The notes: a model not told the origin generated them from the sequence alone. 64,000 nt of DNA from Pseudomonas fluorescens (GCF_001623525.1 NZ_CP015225.1:62001-126000), one strand, 5' to 3'; positions 47,678 through 58,762 are shown, numbered from the stretch's first letter. Translations and numbers: made by a program.

Positions 47678-50272
47678 ATGGTTCAAGTTCGCAAACTGGT
47701 GTTAGCAATAGCGGCCGCCTCGGCGCTGTCCTCCGGTATGGCGCAAGCGCTCGGGCTCGGGGAATTGACCCTGAAGTCGACGCCGAACCAGCCTCTGGTC
47801 GCCGAGATCGAGTTGCTCGACGTCCAGCAACTGACCGCTGCCGAAGTCGTGCCGAGCCTGGCCTCGCCCGATGACTTCGCCAAGGCCGGCGTCGACCGCC
47901 AGGCCTTTCTCAACGACCTGAGCTTCACCCCGGTGATCAACGCCAATGGCAAGAGCATCCTGCGGGTAACGTCCAGCCGGCCGCTGTCTGAACCGATGGT
48001 CAAGTTCCTGGTGCAGGTGATGTGGCCCAACGGCCGTCTGCTGCGCGACTACAGCGTATTGCTCGATCCTTCCAAATTCTCGCCACAGGCCGCTGACGCG
48101 GCCCGGGCGAAACCGCCCCAGGTCGTGGCCACGCCGGTCACCGGGGCCACCAAGCCTTCCCAATACACCACCACGCCGCGCGATACCCTGTGGGAAATCG
48201 CCGCCAAGGTGCGTAATGGTGGGTCGGTCCAGCAAACCATGCTTGCGATCCAGGCGTTGAACCCGAACGCATTCATCAACGGCAACATCAACCTGCTCAA
48301 GACCGGTCAGGTCTTGCGCCTGCCCGACCCGGTGCAAAGCACTGCACTGCCGCAACCCCAGGCCATTGCTGAAGTGGCTGCGCAGAACGCCGCCTGGCGC
48401 TCGGGTCGCCGTGGCGTGGCGGGTGCTGGCAAGCAGCAGTTGGATGCCACCAAGCGTGGCCGTGGCGAAGGCGCGCCGGCGCAGGCTGCCGGTCGCGACA
48501 ACTTGAGCCTGGTGTCGGCCGACTCGGCGAAGGCGGGCGGCAAGGGCAAGGGCGCTGCCGGCGATGCCCAGGCGCTTAGCAACAAGCTTGCAGTCACCCA
48601 GGAAAGCCTCGACTCGGCTCGCCGGGATAACGAAGAACTGAAAAGCCGCATGGCAGATCTGCAGAGCCAACTGGACAAACTGCAGCGCCTGATCGAGCTG
48701 AAGAACAACCAACTGGCCAAGATGCAGGCCGAAGGTGCCGCCGTTCCTCCTGCTGGCGAGGCACCTCCTGCAATGTCCGCAGAGTTGACCCCTGCGCCAG
48801 CGGCACAGGCCCCGACGGCTGCGCCTGCGCCAGAGGCGGCCCCGGAAGCGACGCCGCCTGCCGCTCCGGTCGAGCCGACGCCTGCCGCGTCCAACGAGCA
48901 AAAATACAATGACCTGCTGACCAACCCGATCCTGCTGGGATTGATTGGCGGCGGCGCGGTGCTCCTGCTGTTGCTGCTGTTGTTGCTCGCCCGTCGCCGC
49001 AAGGCTCAACAGGAAGCGGAAAAGCATTTGCGCATGGCTCGAGCCCTCGAGGAGGAGGCTGACTTCTCCCCGGAGCTCGATCTGCCCCCGAGCAGCTTCG
49101 AGGGCATTGATGTTCCACCGCCAAGCGTGAAACTCGAGCCAAAACCCGCGCCTGCCCCTGCGCCAGTGCCCAAGCCGGCTCCGGTGGTCGCGCCTGTGGT
49201 GGTCACACCGCCTATCGCGGCGCCATTGGTGGCTCCGGCTGCCGAGCGCTCCGACGACGTGCTGCCCCAGGCCCAGTCCCATATCGACCGCGGTCGCTTG
49301 AACCAGGCCGCTGACTTGCTTGAGCAAGGCATCAAGGCCGAGCCTCAGCGCAGCGACCTGCGCCTGAAGCTGATGGAAGTCTACGGTCAGCAGGGCGACC
49401 GCGACGCTTTCGTCGCCCAAGAACGCCAATTGGTGGCCAATGGCGAGAATTTCGCCCAGGTCGAACAGCTGAAAAGCCGTTTCCCGGCCATGGTGGTCGC
49501 CACCGCCGCAGGCTTGGCCGCCGCGACCGTGGCAGCAGAGCTGGACGCGCAGTACGTCAAGGACCTGCTGGAAGACAAGACGCCGACCGACGAGGAGTTG
49601 GACAACGCCTTCGACCTGAGCCTGGATGACCTGGAAACGACCCCGGTTGCGCCGACGCCAGAGCCTGTCGCTGAGCTGGACGCGTTCCCGGAAGATGACG
49701 ACCTGAGTTTCGAGTCGGTGCTCAAGCAGCAGACTGAAGCCAACGAAAGCCTGGACGACCTGTCGGAATTCGACCTGGACCTGGGCGCCGAGGCGCCGAC
49801 GCCGGTTGCGGCGCTCGACGATGAAGACTTCCTGCTGGACCTGGATGACGACCTCAAGGGCCTGGATCTGCCTGCGACTGAAACGCCAGCCTTGGCCGAC
49901 ATCCCAGCCGACGATCTCGAACTGCCAGCGGATTTCGATCTGTCCCTGTCTGACGAAATGGACGCGCACGATGCGCCCAAGGATGCCTTCGAGTCCGAGC
50001 TGGACGATGTGAACGCCGAGCTGGATCGCCTGTCCGACAGCCTGGGCCAGCCGACGTTTACCGCCGAAGATGCCTTGGTCGGCGCCGAAGACGAACCGGA
50101 CTTCGACTTCCTTAGCGGTACCGATGAAGTGGCGACCAAGCTCGATCTGGCCCAGGCCTACATCGACATGGGCGACAACGACGGCGCCCGCGACATCCTC
50201 GGCGAAGTCCTCAGCGAAGGCGACGCCACCCAGAAGAGCGAAGCGCAGGAGATGTTGTCGCGCCTGGCGTGA
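47678..50272 (+). CDS. fimV: FimV-family peptidoglycan-binding / motility protein
   Basis: 864 aa. Signal peptide 1-24 (ending AQALG), FimV N-terminal domain about 25-130, LysM about 167-218 (TPRDTLWEIAAKV, LLKTGQVLRL), Ala/Pro-rich linker, coiled coil about 303-350 (LQSQLDKLQRLIELKN), one membrane helix about 418-436 (GLIGGGAVLLLLLLLLL), a long acidic cytoplasmic part and a C-terminal FimV/TPR-like motif (LDLAQAYIDMGDNDGARDIL). Known for twitching motility, polar localisation and type IV pilus/secretion assembly. Length is close to P. aeruginosa FimV. AGGAAGAGG precedes the ATG. The upstream gap 47468-47677 holds no other recognisable gene. Confidence 0.95.
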   Translation: MVQVRKLVLAIAAASALSSGMAQALGLGELTLKSTPNQPLVAEIELLDVQQLTAAEVVPSLASPDDFAKAGVDRQAFLNDLSFTPVINANGKSILRVTSSRPLSEPMVKFLVQVMWPNGRLLRDYSVLLDPSKFSPQAADAARAKPPQVVATPVTGATKPSQYTTTPRDTLWEIAAKVRNGGSVQQTMLAIQALNPNAFINGNINLLKTGQVLRLPDPVQSTALPQPQAIAEVAAQNAAWRSGRRGVAGAGKQQLDATKRGRGEGAPAQAAGRDNLSLVSADSAKAGGKGKGAAGDAQALSNKLAVTQESLDSARRDNEELKSRMADLQSQLDKLQRLIELKNNQLAKMQAEGAAVPPAGEAPPAMSAELTPAPAAQAPTAAPAPEAAPEATPPAAPVEPTPAASNEQKYNDLLTNPILLGLIGGGAVLLLLLLLLLARRRKAQQEAEKHLRMARALEEEADFSPELDLPPSSFEGIDVPPPSVKLEPKPAPAPAPVPKPAPVVAPVVVTPPIAAPLVAPAAERSDDVLPQAQSHIDRGRLNQAADLLEQGIKAEPQRSDLRLKLMEVYGQQGDRDAFVAQERQLVANGENFAQVEQLKSRFPAMVVATAAGLAAATVAAELDAQYVKDLLEDKTPTDEELDNAFDLSLDDLETTPVAPTPEPVAELDAFPEDDDLSFESVLKQQTEANESLDDLSEFDLDLGAEAPTPVAALDDEDFLLDLDDDLKGLDLPATETPALADIPADDLELPADFDLSLSDEMDAHDAPKDAFESELDDVNAELDRLSDSLGQPTFTAEDALVGAEDEPDFDFLSGTDEVATKLDLAQAYIDMGDNDGARDILGEVLSEGDATQKSEAQEMLSRLA

Positions 50273-50286
50273 ATCAGCGGTTATAC

Positions 50287-50320
50287 AAAAGCGGCAGCCA
50301 GTGAGGCTGCCGTTTTTTTT
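50287..50320 (+). terminator. Rho-independent terminator of fimV
   Basis: CGGCAGCC-AGTGA-GGCTGCCG (50292-50312) with eight T. Strong. Confidence 0.93.
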
Positions 50321-50343
50321 GCGGGTGATTCACACCGCTCTTG

Positions 50344-50452
50344 GTGGCGAGGGAGCTTGCTCCCGCTGGGCTGCGAAGCAGACCCTCTCCATGGTGCGTC
50401 GAGCACTTTTGCGAGCGCTGCGCACTCGAGCGGGAGCAAGCTCCCTCGCCAC
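50344..50452. repeat. REPIN plus a partial second-type repeat
   Basis: GTGGCGAGGGAGCTTGCTCCC at 50344, its inverse ending at 50452. A piece of the other repeat family (GTGCGAGCTTGCTCGCGATAGCG) follows at about 50491. With the fimV terminator, these fill the 337-base gap 50273-50609. Confidence 0.88.
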
Positions 50453-50609
50453 AAAGACTTGTCTTGGTCTGGAAAATCACCTGAGCCTCTGTGCGAGCTT
50501 GCTCGCGATAGCGCCAGCCCATTCAACACAGGATCACCCGCCGGACTGGCATCCCTAGCCATCGGCCTTATAATGCCCGCCTTTGCGTACTTCAGCAGGC
50601 TGTAATTCC

Positions 50610-51464
50610 TTGGCAAACATAGACAACCCGGCCGCCGAAATGGCGGCCGACGGCTTTTTCCGGATCGCCTTGGGCGTTGAATACAAAGGCTCGCGCTATC
50701 GTGGCTGGCAGCGCCAGGCTTCCGGTGTGTTGACGGTGCAGGAAACCCTCGAAAACGCCCTGTCCAAAGTCGCCGACTCGCCCGTGTCGCTGCATTGCGC
50801 CGGCCGTACCGATGCCGGCGTGCATGCCTGCGGCCAAGTGGTGCATTTCGACACCCAGGTCGAGCGTTCGATGAAGGCCTGGGTGATGGGCGCCAACATC
50901 AACTTGCCCCACGACGTCAGCGTCAGTTGGGCGAAGGTGATGCCGGCGCATTTCCATGCACGCTTCAAGGCCATCGCCCGGCGTTATCGCTACGTGATCT
51001 ACAACGATCAGATCCGCCCGGCGCACCTGAATGAAGAAATCACCTGGAATCACCGCCCGCTGGACGTCGAACGCATGGCCGAGGCCGCGCAATACCTGGT
51101 CGGTGTCCATGATTTCAGCGCCTTCCGTGCCGGCCAGTGCCAGGCCAAATCGCCGATCAAGGAGTTGCATCACCTGCGCGTGACCCGTCACGGCAAGATG
51201 ATCGTGCTCGACATCCGCGCCAGCGCGTTCCTGCATCACATGGTGCGCAACATTGCCGGCGTGCTGATGACCATTGGTGCTGGCGAACGGCCGGTGGAGT
51301 GGATCAAGGAAGTGCTCGACAGTCGTGTCCGTCGCTCCGGTGGCGTCACCGCGCACCCGTTTGGCTTGTACCTGGTACAGGTCGAATATCGCGATGAATT
51401 CGAGCTGCCGGAGCGTTACATCGGGCCACATTTCCTCACGGGCTTCTCGGAACTCGACGGCTGA
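50610..51464 (+). CDS. truA: tRNA pseudouridine(38-40) synthase
   Basis: 284 aa. Isomerises uridines 38-40 in the tRNA anticodon arm. FRIALGVEYKGSRYRGWQRQ, catalytic Asp in CAGRTDAGVHACGQVVHF, LDIRASAFLHHMVRN and RRSGGVTAHPFGLYL are TruA hallmarks. Start uncertain: TTG 50610 (LANIDNPAAEMAADG) or ATG 50640 (MAADGFF, 274 aa); neither has a strong SD. trpF follows after 63 bases; the block truA-trpF is conserved in pseudomonads. Confidence 0.93.
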   Translation: MANIDNPAAEMAADGFFRIALGVEYKGSRYRGWQRQASGVLTVQETLENALSKVADSPVSLHCAGRTDAGVHACGQVVHFDTQVERSMKAWVMGANINLPHDVSVSWAKVMPAHFHARFKAIARRYRYVIYNDQIRPAHLNEEITWNHRPLDVERMAEAAQYLVGVHDFSAFRAGQCQAKSPIKELHHLRVTRHGKMIVLDIRASAFLHHMVRNIAGVLMTIGAGERPVEWIKEVLDSRVRRSGGVTAHPFGLYLVQVEYRDEFELPERYIGPHFLTGFSELDG

Positions 51465-51527
51465 CGCCCTCCGCAGCATTTGCTACCATCCGGGACTTTC
51501 ACGGATTTGCCTGAGGTTTTACCCACC

Positions 51528-52160
51528 ATGCCGGTCGTTCGCAGCAAGATTTGCGGGATTACCCGCGTCGAGGACGCGTTGGCGGCTGTCGAGGCCGGGG
51601 CCGATGCCATCGGGCTGGTGTTTTACGCCAAGAGCCCGCGCGCGGTGACGGTGCAGCAGGCGAGAGCGATTATCCAGGCCTTGCCGCCGTTCGTGACGCC
51701 CGTGGGCCTGTTCGTCAACGCCAGTCGTTGCGAGTTGGGCGAAATACTCGATGCGGTGCCGCTGGGCCTGTTGCAGTTTCATGGCGACGAGGCCCCGGCC
51801 GATTGTGAAGGCTGGCATCGCCCGTACATCAAGGCGTTGCGGGTCAAGGCCGGGGATGACATTGCCGCCAGTTGCGCAGCGTTCGCCAGTGCCAGCGGCA
51901 TTTTGCTGGACGCCTATGTGGAAGGCGTTCCCGGAGGGACCGGCGAAGCGTTCGATTGGTCGCTGGTGCCCCAAGGCCTGGACAAACCGATCATCCTGGC
52001 CGGTGGCCTGACCGTGGACAACGTGGCCCAGGCCATTCGCCAGGTTCGCCCTTACGCGGTGGACGTGAGCGGAGGTGTGGAGCAGGGCAAGGGCATCAAG
52101 GACCCTGCAAAGATTCGTGCATTCATGGCCGCTGTGCGCAGCAGCCAGTCGTCAATGTGA
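51528..52160 (+). CDS. trpF: Phosphoribosylanthranilate isomerase
   Basis: 210-aa TIM barrel; Amadori isomerisation in tryptophan synthesis. Catalytic Cys in [16 protein letters not shown] (C9), substrate-binding QFHGDE, and catalytic Asp in [10 protein letters not shown]. Phosphate-binding [11 protein letters not shown] and [15 protein letters not shown]. The start is ATG 51528 after TGAGG; the frame from 51480 adds non-family residues. Separated from the other trp genes, as is normal in Pseudomonas. Confidence 0.96.
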   Translation: MPVVRSKICGITRVEDALAAVEAGADAIGLVFYAKSPRAVTVQQARAIIQALPPFVTPVGLFVNASRCELGEILDAVPLGLLQFHGDEAPADCEGWHRPYIKALRVKAGDDIAASCAAFASASGILLDAYVEGVPGGTGEAFDWSLVPQGLDKPIILAGGLTVDNVAQAIRQVRPYAVDVSGGVEQGKGIKDPAKIRAFMAAVRSSQSSM

Positions 52161-52412
52161 CGGCTGGCAGACTGCCGCCGTCCATACCAGCACTGTACAA
52201 AGCAGGCCGGTGCCGCCTCCGGGTGGGCCGATAGCGAAGTGGTAGCCGCCGTGCGGTTGCCGGGATGGCTGAGGAAGGTTGGGTTGCACGCAGGTCATGT
52301 TTTGCACTGACCGTGGTGGCCCCTCGACTCGCCGCACAATGAATTTAGCTCAAGGGCATACGCGGGGCCGCGAACCAAAGCGTTCGGGCCGCCGGTACTG
52401 GAGAAAGAAAGC

Positions 52413-53333
52413 ATGAGCAACTGGTTGGTAGACAAACTGATCCCTTCGATCATGCGTTCCGAGGTGAAGAAAAGCTCGGTGCCTGAAGGTCTGTGGCACA
52501 AATGTCCATCCTGCGAAGCGGTGCTGTACCGCCCCGAGCTGGAAAAGACCCTGGACGTTTGCCCCAAGTGCAACCATCACATGCGCATCAGTGCGCGTGC
52601 CCGTATCGACATTTTCCTCGATGCAGAAGGCCGTGTTGAGCTGGGTGCCGACCTGGAGCCAGTGGACCGTCTGAAATTCCGTGACGGCAAGAAGTACAAG
52701 GATCGCCTGACCGCTGCCCAGAAGCAGACCGGCGAAAAAGACGCGCTGATATCCATGAGTGGCACCCTGCTGGGCATGCCGGTGGTGGTGTCGGCCTTCG
52801 AATTTTCCTTCATGGGCGGCTCCATGGGTGCCATCGTCGGTGAGCGCTTCGTTCGTGCCGCCAACTACGCTCTGGAAAACCGTTGCCCGATGATCTGCTT
52901 CGCCGCTTCCGGCGGTGCGCGGATGCAGGAAGCGCTGATCTCCCTGATGCAAATGGCCAAGACCTCCGCGGTGCTGGCGCGTCTGCGCGAAGAAGGCATT
53001 CCGTTCATCTCGGTGCTGACCGACCCGGTCTACGGTGGCGTTTCCGCCAGTCTGGCCATGTTGGGCGACGTGATCGTCGGCGAGCCGAAAGCCTTGATCG
53101 GCTTTGCCGGCCCGCGCGTGATCGAGCAGACCGTGCGTGAAAAACTGCCGGAAGGCTTCCAGCGCAGTGAGTTCCTGCTGGAGCACGGCGCCATCGACAT
53201 GATCATCCATCGTCAGGAGTTGCGTCCGCGCCTGGGCAACCTGCTGGCGCAACTGATGGGGCTGCCGACGCCGAAATTCGTCGCCGCGCCGATCGAGCCG
53301 ATCGTGGTTCCGCCAGTGCCTGCCGGACTATGA
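52413..53333 (+). CDS. accD: Acetyl-CoA carboxylase carboxyltransferase subunit beta
   Basis: 306 aa. N-terminal zinc ribbon C31-x2-C34 ... C50-x2-C53 ([20 protein letters not shown]), followed by a carboxyltransferase crotonase-like domain with [20 protein letters not shown] and [15 protein letters not shown]. Forms the carboxyltransferase with AccA for malonyl-CoA synthesis. The 252-base gap before it holds no gene I recognise; a leader with regulatory structure is possible. The stop overlaps the folC start by four bases (ATGA). Confidence 0.97.
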   Translation: MSNWLVDKLIPSIMRSEVKKSSVPEGLWHKCPSCEAVLYRPELEKTLDVCPKCNHHMRISARARIDIFLDAEGRVELGADLEPVDRLKFRDGKKYKDRLTAAQKQTGEKDALISMSGTLLGMPVVVSAFEFSFMGGSMGAIVGERFVRAANYALENRCPMICFAASGGARMQEALISLMQMAKTSAVLARLREEGIPFISVLTDPVYGGVSASLAMLGDVIVGEPKALIGFAGPRVIEQTVREKLPEGFQRSEFLLEHGAIDMIIHRQELRPRLGNLLAQLMGLPTPKFVAAPIEPIVVPPVPAGL

Positions 53334-54637
53334 CCCAACGCACCCTGGGCGACTGGCTTGCCTACCTCGAGCAGTTGCATCCTTCGGCCATCGACATGGG
53401 GCTGGAGCGGTCGCAAGCGGTAGCGTCCCGGATGGGGCTGTCCAAGCCGGCGCCCCGGGTCATCACCGTCACTGGCACCAACGGCAAGGGTTCGACCTGC
53501 GCCTTCGTGGCTTCGCTGCTGCGGGCCCAGGGCCTGGGCGTCGGTGTCTACAGCTCGCCGCACCTGCTGCGCTACAACGAGCGGGTGCAAGTGAACGGCG
53601 TCGAAGCCACTGACGTCCAGCTGTGCGAAGCCTTTGCCGCGGTGGAAGCCGGGCGAGGCGATACAACCCTCACGTATTTCGAAATGGGCACCCTGGCGGC
53701 GTTCTGGTTGTTTGCCCGTGCCGGTCTCGATGCGGTTGTGCTGGAGGTGGGCCTGGGCGGACGGCTGGATACGGTCAACCTGGTGGACGCAGACATTGCG
53801 CTGGTCACCAGCATTGGTGTGGACCATGCCGATTACCTGGGCGATACCCGCGAATCCGTGGCCTTCGAGAAGGCCGGCATCTTTCGCCAGGGCGTGCCTG
53901 CGCTTTGCGGCGATCTCAATCCCCCCCAGCCGTTGCTGGACAAGGTTCGCGAATTGAGCTGCCCGTTCTTTCTGCGCGGGCGGGATTTCGACCTGGCGAT
54001 GACCGAGCAGCATTGGCAATGGCGCGGCAGCGACCTGCAGGGCAATCCAGTGGAGTTGCACGATCTGCCCTTGCTGGACCTGCCGATGGAAAACGCCGCG
54101 CTGGCGCTCCAGGCCTATCTGTTGCTGGGCTTGCCATGGGATGCCGGGCAAATCGTCCAGGCGCTGCAGGCGACCCGTGTGGTCGGGCGCCTCGATCGTC
54201 GTCAGTTCGACTGGCAAGGCAAGCGTCTGAACCTGTTGCTGGATGTCGGCCATAACCCCCACGCGGCGCAGTACCTGGCTGAGCGCCTGGCACGGCGACC
54301 CGTGGTGGGGCGGCGCCTGGCGGTGTTCGGGCTACTGTCTGACAAGGATCTGGATGGCGTTGTCGAGGCGTTGGGTGCTAGTGTCCAGCATTGGGCGGTG
54401 ACGCCACTGGATTCGCCGCGCTCGCGTACCGCGGCGCAGTTGCAGGAAGCCTTGCAGCGCCATGGCGCTTCAGTGCAGGCCTACGCTAGCGTGGCCGCCG
54501 CGCTGGAAGGGCAGTGCGCCCTGGCGACGGCCGATGATGAAATCCTGCTGTTCGGATCATTTTTTTGTGTTGCCGAGGCCCTTCAATGGTTGGCCCGGCG
54601 CTCCACGGAGGAGGCTGCAGATGGCATTGCTGGATAA
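53330..54637 (+). CDS. folC: Bifunctional folylpolyglutamate synthase / dihydrofolate synthase
   Basis: 435-aa Mur-ligase-fold ATP enzyme adding glutamate to dihydropteroate and folates. P-loop [15 protein letters not shown] (about 45-59), [26 protein letters not shown] and [17 protein letters not shown] segments are all visible. ATG 53330 overlaps the accD stop (ATGA), so translation is coupled. The C-terminus overlaps the start of the SPOR-protein gene by 17 bases. Confidence 0.96.
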   Translation: MTQRTLGDWLAYLEQLHPSAIDMGLERSQAVASRMGLSKPAPRVITVTGTNGKGSTCAFVASLLRAQGLGVGVYSSPHLLRYNERVQVNGVEATDVQLCEAFAAVEAGRGDTTLTYFEMGTLAAFWLFARAGLDAVVLEVGLGGRLDTVNLVDADIALVTSIGVDHADYLGDTRESVAFEKAGIFRQGVPALCGDLNPPQPLLDKVRELSCPFFLRGRDFDLAMTEQHWQWRGSDLQGNPVELHDLPLLDLPMENAALALQAYLLLGLPWDAGQIVQALQATRVVGRLDRRQFDWQGKRLNLLLDVGHNPHAAQYLAERLARRPVVGRRLAVFGLLSDKDLDGVVEALGASVQHWAVTPLDSPRSRTAAQLQEALQRHGASVQAYASVAAALEGQCALATADDEILLFGSFFCVAEALQWLARRSTEEAADGIAG

Positions 54638-55295
54638 GGCGTACAAGCAGCGCATGGTCGGGGCCTTGGTGTTGGTGGCCCTGGCGGTGATTTTCCTGCC
54701 GATGCTGTTTTCCCGTCAGGACGAGCAACGCCAGGTCACGGTCGACGCGCCGGCCGCGCCCCAGGCACCTTCGGTGCCGCCTGTGCAAGTCGAGCCAGTG
54801 GCGGTGCCCGAGCCCCAGGCGTTGCCTCAGGAACCTGTCCCGAGCGACGAGGAGTTGGCCGAGCAACCGGCGCCGTCGATGCCGATTGCGCCTGCACCCG
54901 CAACGCCTGCGCCTGCCGCACCGACCAAGCCGTCAGTCGCTCCGACTCCAGCTCCCGTTCCGGCTGCTCCAGCGGTCAAGCCGGCCCCAAGCCAGCCGAT
55001 TACCGCCGCCACGACCAAGCCTGACACCACGCAAAGCCGCGTGGATGCCAATGGCCTGTCGGTCAGCTGGTCGGTTCAGTTGGCCAGCCTGACCAGCCGT
55101 GAAAGTGCCGAGAACTTGCAGAAAACCCTGCGCAGCCAGGGCTACAACGCCTACATCCGTTCCGCCGATGGCAAGAACCGGGTGTTTGTCGGGCCGCTGA
55201 TCGAGCGTGCCGAAGCCGACCGCCTGCGCGATCTGCTCAGCCGCCAGCAGAACCTCAAGGGTTTTGTGGTGCGCTTCCAGCCAGAGCGCGGCTGA
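54621..55295 (+). CDS. SPOR-domain cell-division protein, DedD-like
   Basis: 224 aa. Short cytoplasmic N-terminus, one membrane helix about 13-32 (MVGALVLVALAVIFLPMLF), a Pro/Ala/Val-rich periplasmic linker (about 45-140), and a C-terminal SPOR domain (about 148-222) with WSVQLASLTSRESAENLQ and NRVFVGPLIERAEAD. SPOR domains bind denuded septal peptidoglycan. GGAGGAGG lies ahead of ATG 54621, within the 3' end of folC. Order folC-dedD-cvpA-purF is shared with E. coli and PAO1. Confidence 0.93.
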   Translation: MALLDKAYKQRMVGALVLVALAVIFLPMLFSRQDEQRQVTVDAPAAPQAPSVPPVQVEPVAVPEPQALPQEPVPSDEELAEQPAPSMPIAPAPATPAPAAPTKPSVAPTPAPVPAAPAVKPAPSQPITAATTKPDTTQSRVDANGLSVSWSVQLASLTSRESAENLQKTLRSQGYNAYIRSADGKNRVFVGPLIERAEADRLRDLLSRQQNLKGFVVRFQPERG

Positions 55296-55384
55296 CAGCG
55301 ATTTGGCTGATTTGAATCGTGCAGCTTACCGACAGCCCTGCGCTCTGCTAAAATGCGCCGCCTTATCCGTCTGTAGGCTGCACC

Positions 55385-55945
55385 GTGCCATTTACCTGGG
55401 TTGACTGGGCGATCGTTGCGATCGTCGCCATCTCCGCATTGATCAGTCTGAGTCGCGGCTTCGTCAAGGAAGCCCTCTCGCTGCTGACCTGGATCATCGC
55501 GGGAGTCGTAGCCTGGATGTTTGGTGGTTCGCTGTCCCAGTACCTCGCCGGATACATCGAAACTCCGTCGGCTCGCGTGATCGCGGGCTGTGCCATCTTG
55601 TTTATCGCCACCTTGCTGGTTGGCGCAATGATCAATTATCTGATCGGCGAACTGATTCGCGTCACCGGGCTTTCCGGGACGGACCGGTTCCTGGGCATGG
55701 CCTTTGGCGCGGCGCGTGGCGCGTTGCTGGTGGTCGTGGCCGTCGGGCTCTTGAGCCTGGGGCCGGTACAGCAGGATACGTGGTGGCAGGAGTCCCGGCT
55801 CGTGCCACAATTTCTATTGGTCGCAGACTGGTCCAAAAACCTGATCCTGGGTTGGAGTAGTCAGTGGCTTGCCAGCGGTATCAGCGTACCCGCTGAAATA
55901 CCGTTCAAGGAACACCTCTTGCCGACGGCCAAAACGCCGCAGTGA
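55385..55945 (+). CDS. cvpA: CvpA family membrane protein
   Basis: 186 aa, GTG start (MPFTWVDWAIVAIVAISALI). Four hydrophobic segments (about 6-26, 33-50, 63-85, 103-122) of the CvpA/colicin V production family, an inner-membrane protein of uncertain function linked to envelope integrity and purF. purF follows after 41 bases. CvpA motif GFVKEALSLLTWIIAG is evident. Confidence 0.94.
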   Translation: MPFTWVDWAIVAIVAISALISLSRGFVKEALSLLTWIIAGVVAWMFGGSLSQYLAGYIETPSARVIAGCAILFIATLLVGAMINYLIGELIRVTGLSGTDRFLGMAFGAARGALLVVVAVGLLSLGPVQQDTWWQESRLVPQFLLVADWSKNLILGWSSQWLASGISVPAEIPFKEHLLPTAKTPQ

Positions 55946-55986
55946 GTGTTGTTCAGTTCAGATCCATTAAGTAGGGGTTGCGTCGC

Positions 55987-57492
55987 ATGTGTGGCATCGT
56001 CGGTATCGTCGGTAAGTCGAACGTCAATCAGGCGCTGTATGACGCGCTAACCGTGCTCCAGCACCGCGGCCAGGACGCTGCCGGTATCGTGACCAGCCAT
56101 GACGGCCGGTTATTCCTGCGCAAGGATAATGGCCTGGTGCGTGATGTGTTCCACCAGCGCCACATGCAGCGCCTGGTCGGCCACATGGGTATCGGCCACG
56201 TGCGCTATCCGACCGCGGGCAGCTCGACGTCGGCTGAAGCCCAGCCGTTCTACGTCAACTCGCCGTACGGCATCACCCTGGCGCACAACGGCAACCTGAC
56301 CAACGTCGAGCAACTGGCCAAGGAGATCTACGAATCTGACTTGCGCCACGTCAACACCAATTCCGACTCGGAAGTGATGCTCAACGTGTTCGCCCATGAG
56401 CTGGCCCAGCGCGGCAAGCTGCAGCCGACCGAAGAAGACGTATTTGCCGCCGTGACCGACGTGCACAACCGTTGCGTGGGCGGCTATGCGGTGGTGGCAA
56501 TGATCACCGGCTACGGCATCGTCGGTTTCCGCGATCCCCACGGCATCCGCCCGATCGTGTTCGGCCAGCGCCACACCGACGAAGGCGTCGAATACATGAT
56601 TGCCTCCGAAAGCGTGTCCCTGGATGTGCTGGGCTTCACCCTGATTCGCGACCTGGCCCCGGGCGAAGCGGTCTACATTACAGAAGACGGCAAGCTGCAC
56701 ACCCGTCAGTGCGCGACCAACCCGTCCTTGACCCCGTGCATCTTCGAACACGTCTACCTGGCGCGTCCGGACTCGATCATCGATGGCGTCTCGGTCTACA
56801 AGGCCCGCCTGCGCATGGGTGAGAAACTCGCCGACAAGATCCTGCGCGAGCGTCCGGACCACGACATCGACGTGGTCATCCCGATCCCGGACACCAGCCG
56901 CACCGCGGCCCTGGAGCTGGCGAACCACCTGGGCGTCAAGTTCCGCGAAGGCTTCGTGAAGAACCGCTACATTGGCCGGACCTTCATCATGCCAGGCCAG
57001 GCTGCACGGAAAAAATCCGTACGCCAGAAGCTCAACGCCATCGAACTGGAGTTCCGCGGCAAGAACGTGATGCTGGTGGACGACTCCATCGTCCGTGGCA
57101 CCACGTGCAAGCAGATCATTCAGATGGCCCGTGAAGCCGGCGCCAAGAACGTGTATTTCTGCTCTGCGGCCCCGGCCGTGCGCTACCCTAACGTCTACGG
57201 CATCGACATGCCGAGTGCCCATGAGCTGATCGCTCATAACCGTACCACCCAGGATGTGGCCGACCTGATCGGCGCTGACTGGTTGATCTACCAGGACCTG
57301 CCGGACCTGATCGAAGCGGTCGGTGGCGGCAAGATCAAGATCGAGCACTTCGATTGCGCGGTATTCGACGGCAAGTACGTCACCGGCGACGTCGACGAGG
57401 CCTACCTGAACAAGATCGAGAACGCACGTAACGATGCGTCCAAGGCCAAGACTCAGGCGGTCAGCGCGATCATCGATCTGTACAACAATTGA
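55987..57492 (+). CDS. purF: Amidophosphoribosyltransferase
   Basis: 501 aa; first committed step of purine synthesis. After Met removal the nucleophile is C2 (MCGIVGIVG). Ntn-hydrolase half to about 240, PRPP-binding [13 protein letters not shown] in the second half. The start is set at ATG 55987 so that Cys 2 is exposed; the in-frame GTG/TTG upstream would block it. Downstream hairpin before metZ. Confidence 0.97.
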   Translation: MCGIVGIVGKSNVNQALYDALTVLQHRGQDAAGIVTSHDGRLFLRKDNGLVRDVFHQRHMQRLVGHMGIGHVRYPTAGSSTSAEAQPFYVNSPYGITLAHNGNLTNVEQLAKEIYESDLRHVNTNSDSEVMLNVFAHELAQRGKLQPTEEDVFAAVTDVHNRCVGGYAVVAMITGYGIVGFRDPHGIRPIVFGQRHTDEGVEYMIASESVSLDVLGFTLIRDLAPGEAVYITEDGKLHTRQCATNPSLTPCIFEHVYLARPDSIIDGVSVYKARLRMGEKLADKILRERPDHDIDVVIPIPDTSRTAALELANHLGVKFREGFVKNRYIGRTFIMPGQAARKKSVRQKLNAIELEFRGKNVMLVDDSIVRGTTCKQIIQMAREAGAKNVYFCSAAPAVRYPNVYGIDMPSAHELIAHNRTTQDVADLIGADWLIYQDLPDLIEAVGGGKIKIEHFDCAVFDGKYVTGDVDEAYLNKIENARNDASKAKTQAVSAIIDLYNN

Positions 57493-57498
57493 TTAACC

Positions 57499-57522
57499 AA
57501 CCGGCCCTGAGGGGCCGGTTTG
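57499..57522 (+). terminator. Hairpin between purF and metZ
   Basis: AACCGGCCC-TGAG-GGGCCGGTT (57499-57520) then T-G. Good 9-bp stem but almost no T-tract, so it may mark RNA processing or weak termination. Confidence 0.55.
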
Positions 57523-57550
57523 CGTTTAAACCGATTTCAGGAGTGACAGC

Positions 57551-58762
57551 ATGAGTCAGGATTGGGATGCCGGTCGGCTGGACAGCGACCTTGAAGGCGT
57601 AGCGTTCGATACCCTGGCGGTTCGCGCGGGTCAGCACCGTACACCGGAAGCCGAACATGGCGATCCGATGTTTTTTACCTCCAGCTACGTGTTCCGCACC
57701 GCTGCCGATGCAGCCGCACGGTTTGCCGGCGAAGTGCCGGGCAACGTTTACTCGCGCTACACCAACCCGACCGTGCGGGCCTTCGAGGAGCGCATCGCCG
57801 CCCTGGAAGGCGCTGAGCAAGCGGTGGCCACTGCCACCGGCATGGCCGCGATCATGGCCGTGGTGATGAGCCTGTGCAGCGCCGGTGATCATGTGCTGGT
57901 GTCGCGCAGCGTCTTCGGCTCGACCATCAGCCTGTTCGAGAAGTACTTCAAGCGCTTTGGCGTGGAGGTCGATTATGTGCCCCTGGCGGACCTGTCTGCT
58001 TGGGATGCGGCAATCAAGGCCAATACCAAGCTGCTGTTCGTCGAGTCGCCTTCCAACCCTCTGGCCGAGCTGGTGGACATCGCCGCGCTGGCGGAAATCG
58101 CCCACGCCAAGGGCGCCATGCTGGTGGTCGATAACTGCTTCTGTACCCCGGCGCTGCAACAGCCACTGAAAATGGGCGCGGACATGGTGGTGCATTCGGC
58201 CACCAAGTTCATCGACGGCCAGGGGCGTTGCATGGGCGGCGTGGTGGCCGGTCGTGGCGAACAGATGAAAGAAGTCGTGGGCTTTTTGCGCACCGCAGGC
58301 CCCACCCTCAGTCCGTTCAACGCCTGGATCTTCCTCAAGGGCCTGGAAACCCTGGGCCTGCGCATGAAAGCCCATTGCGCCAATGCCCAGGCCTTGGCCG
58401 AGTGGCTGGAGCAGCAGGATGGCATCGAGAAGGTGCATTACGCCGGCCTCAAGAGCCATCCGCAGCATGACCTGGCCTTGCGTCAGCAACGCGGTTTCGG
58501 CGCGGTGGTGAGCTTTGAGGTCAAGGGGGGCAAGGAGGGCGCCTGGCGCTTCATCGACGCGACCCGGTTGATTTCCATCACCGCCAACCTGGGTGACAGC
58601 AAGACCACCATCACCCACCCGAGCACCACGTCCCACGGTCGCTTGTCGCCCCAGGAACGTGAATCGGCGGGTATTCGTGACAGCTTGATCCGCGTTGCGG
58701 TCGGCCTGGAAGACGTGGCTGACCTGCAAGCCGACCTGGCCCGCGGGTTGGCGGCCTTGTGA
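57551..58762 (+). CDS. metZ: O-succinylhomoserine sulfhydrylase
   Basis: 403-aa Cys/Met-metabolism PLP enzyme that makes homocysteine from O-succinylhomoserine and sulfide. [36 protein letters not shown] and the PLP-lysine segment [12 protein letters not shown] are visible. The substrate assignment follows Pseudomonas MetZ by context (purF-metZ). Overlaps the next gene by four bases (GTGA). Confidence 0.94.
   Translation: MSQDWDAGRLDSDLEGVAFDTLAVRAGQHRTPEAEHGDPMFFTSSYVFRTAADAAARFAGEVPGNVYSRYTNPTVRAFEERIAALEGAEQAVATATGMAAIMAVVMSLCSAGDHVLVSRSVFGSTISLFEKYFKRFGVEVDYVPLADLSAWDAAIKANTKLLFVESPSNPLAELVDIAALAEIAHAKGAMLVVDNCFCTPALQQPLKMGADMVVHSATKFIDGQGRCMGGVVAGRGEQMKEVVGFLRTAGPTLSPFNAWIFLKGLETLGLRMKAHCANAQALAEWLEQQDGIEKVHYAGLKSHPQHDLALRQQRGFGAVVSFEVKGGKEGAWRFIDATRLISITANLGDSKTTITHPSTTSHGRLSPQERESAGIRDSLIRVAVGLEDVADLQADLARGLAAL

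Noticed and set aside
47512..47874. A 120-codon plus-strand frame overlapping the fimV start
   Set aside because: It overlaps fimV in another frame, and its residues after 47678 mirror fimV codons. No SD of note.
47702..49969. A 755-codon minus-strand frame opposite fimV
   Set aside because: Low-complexity mirror of fimV codons (Arg/Gln-rich), no motif, no ribosome site.
52161..52412. A gene or known riboswitch in the trpF-accD gap
   Set aside because: No ORF with an SD and no recognisable riboswitch core; only GC-rich pieces that could form local stems.
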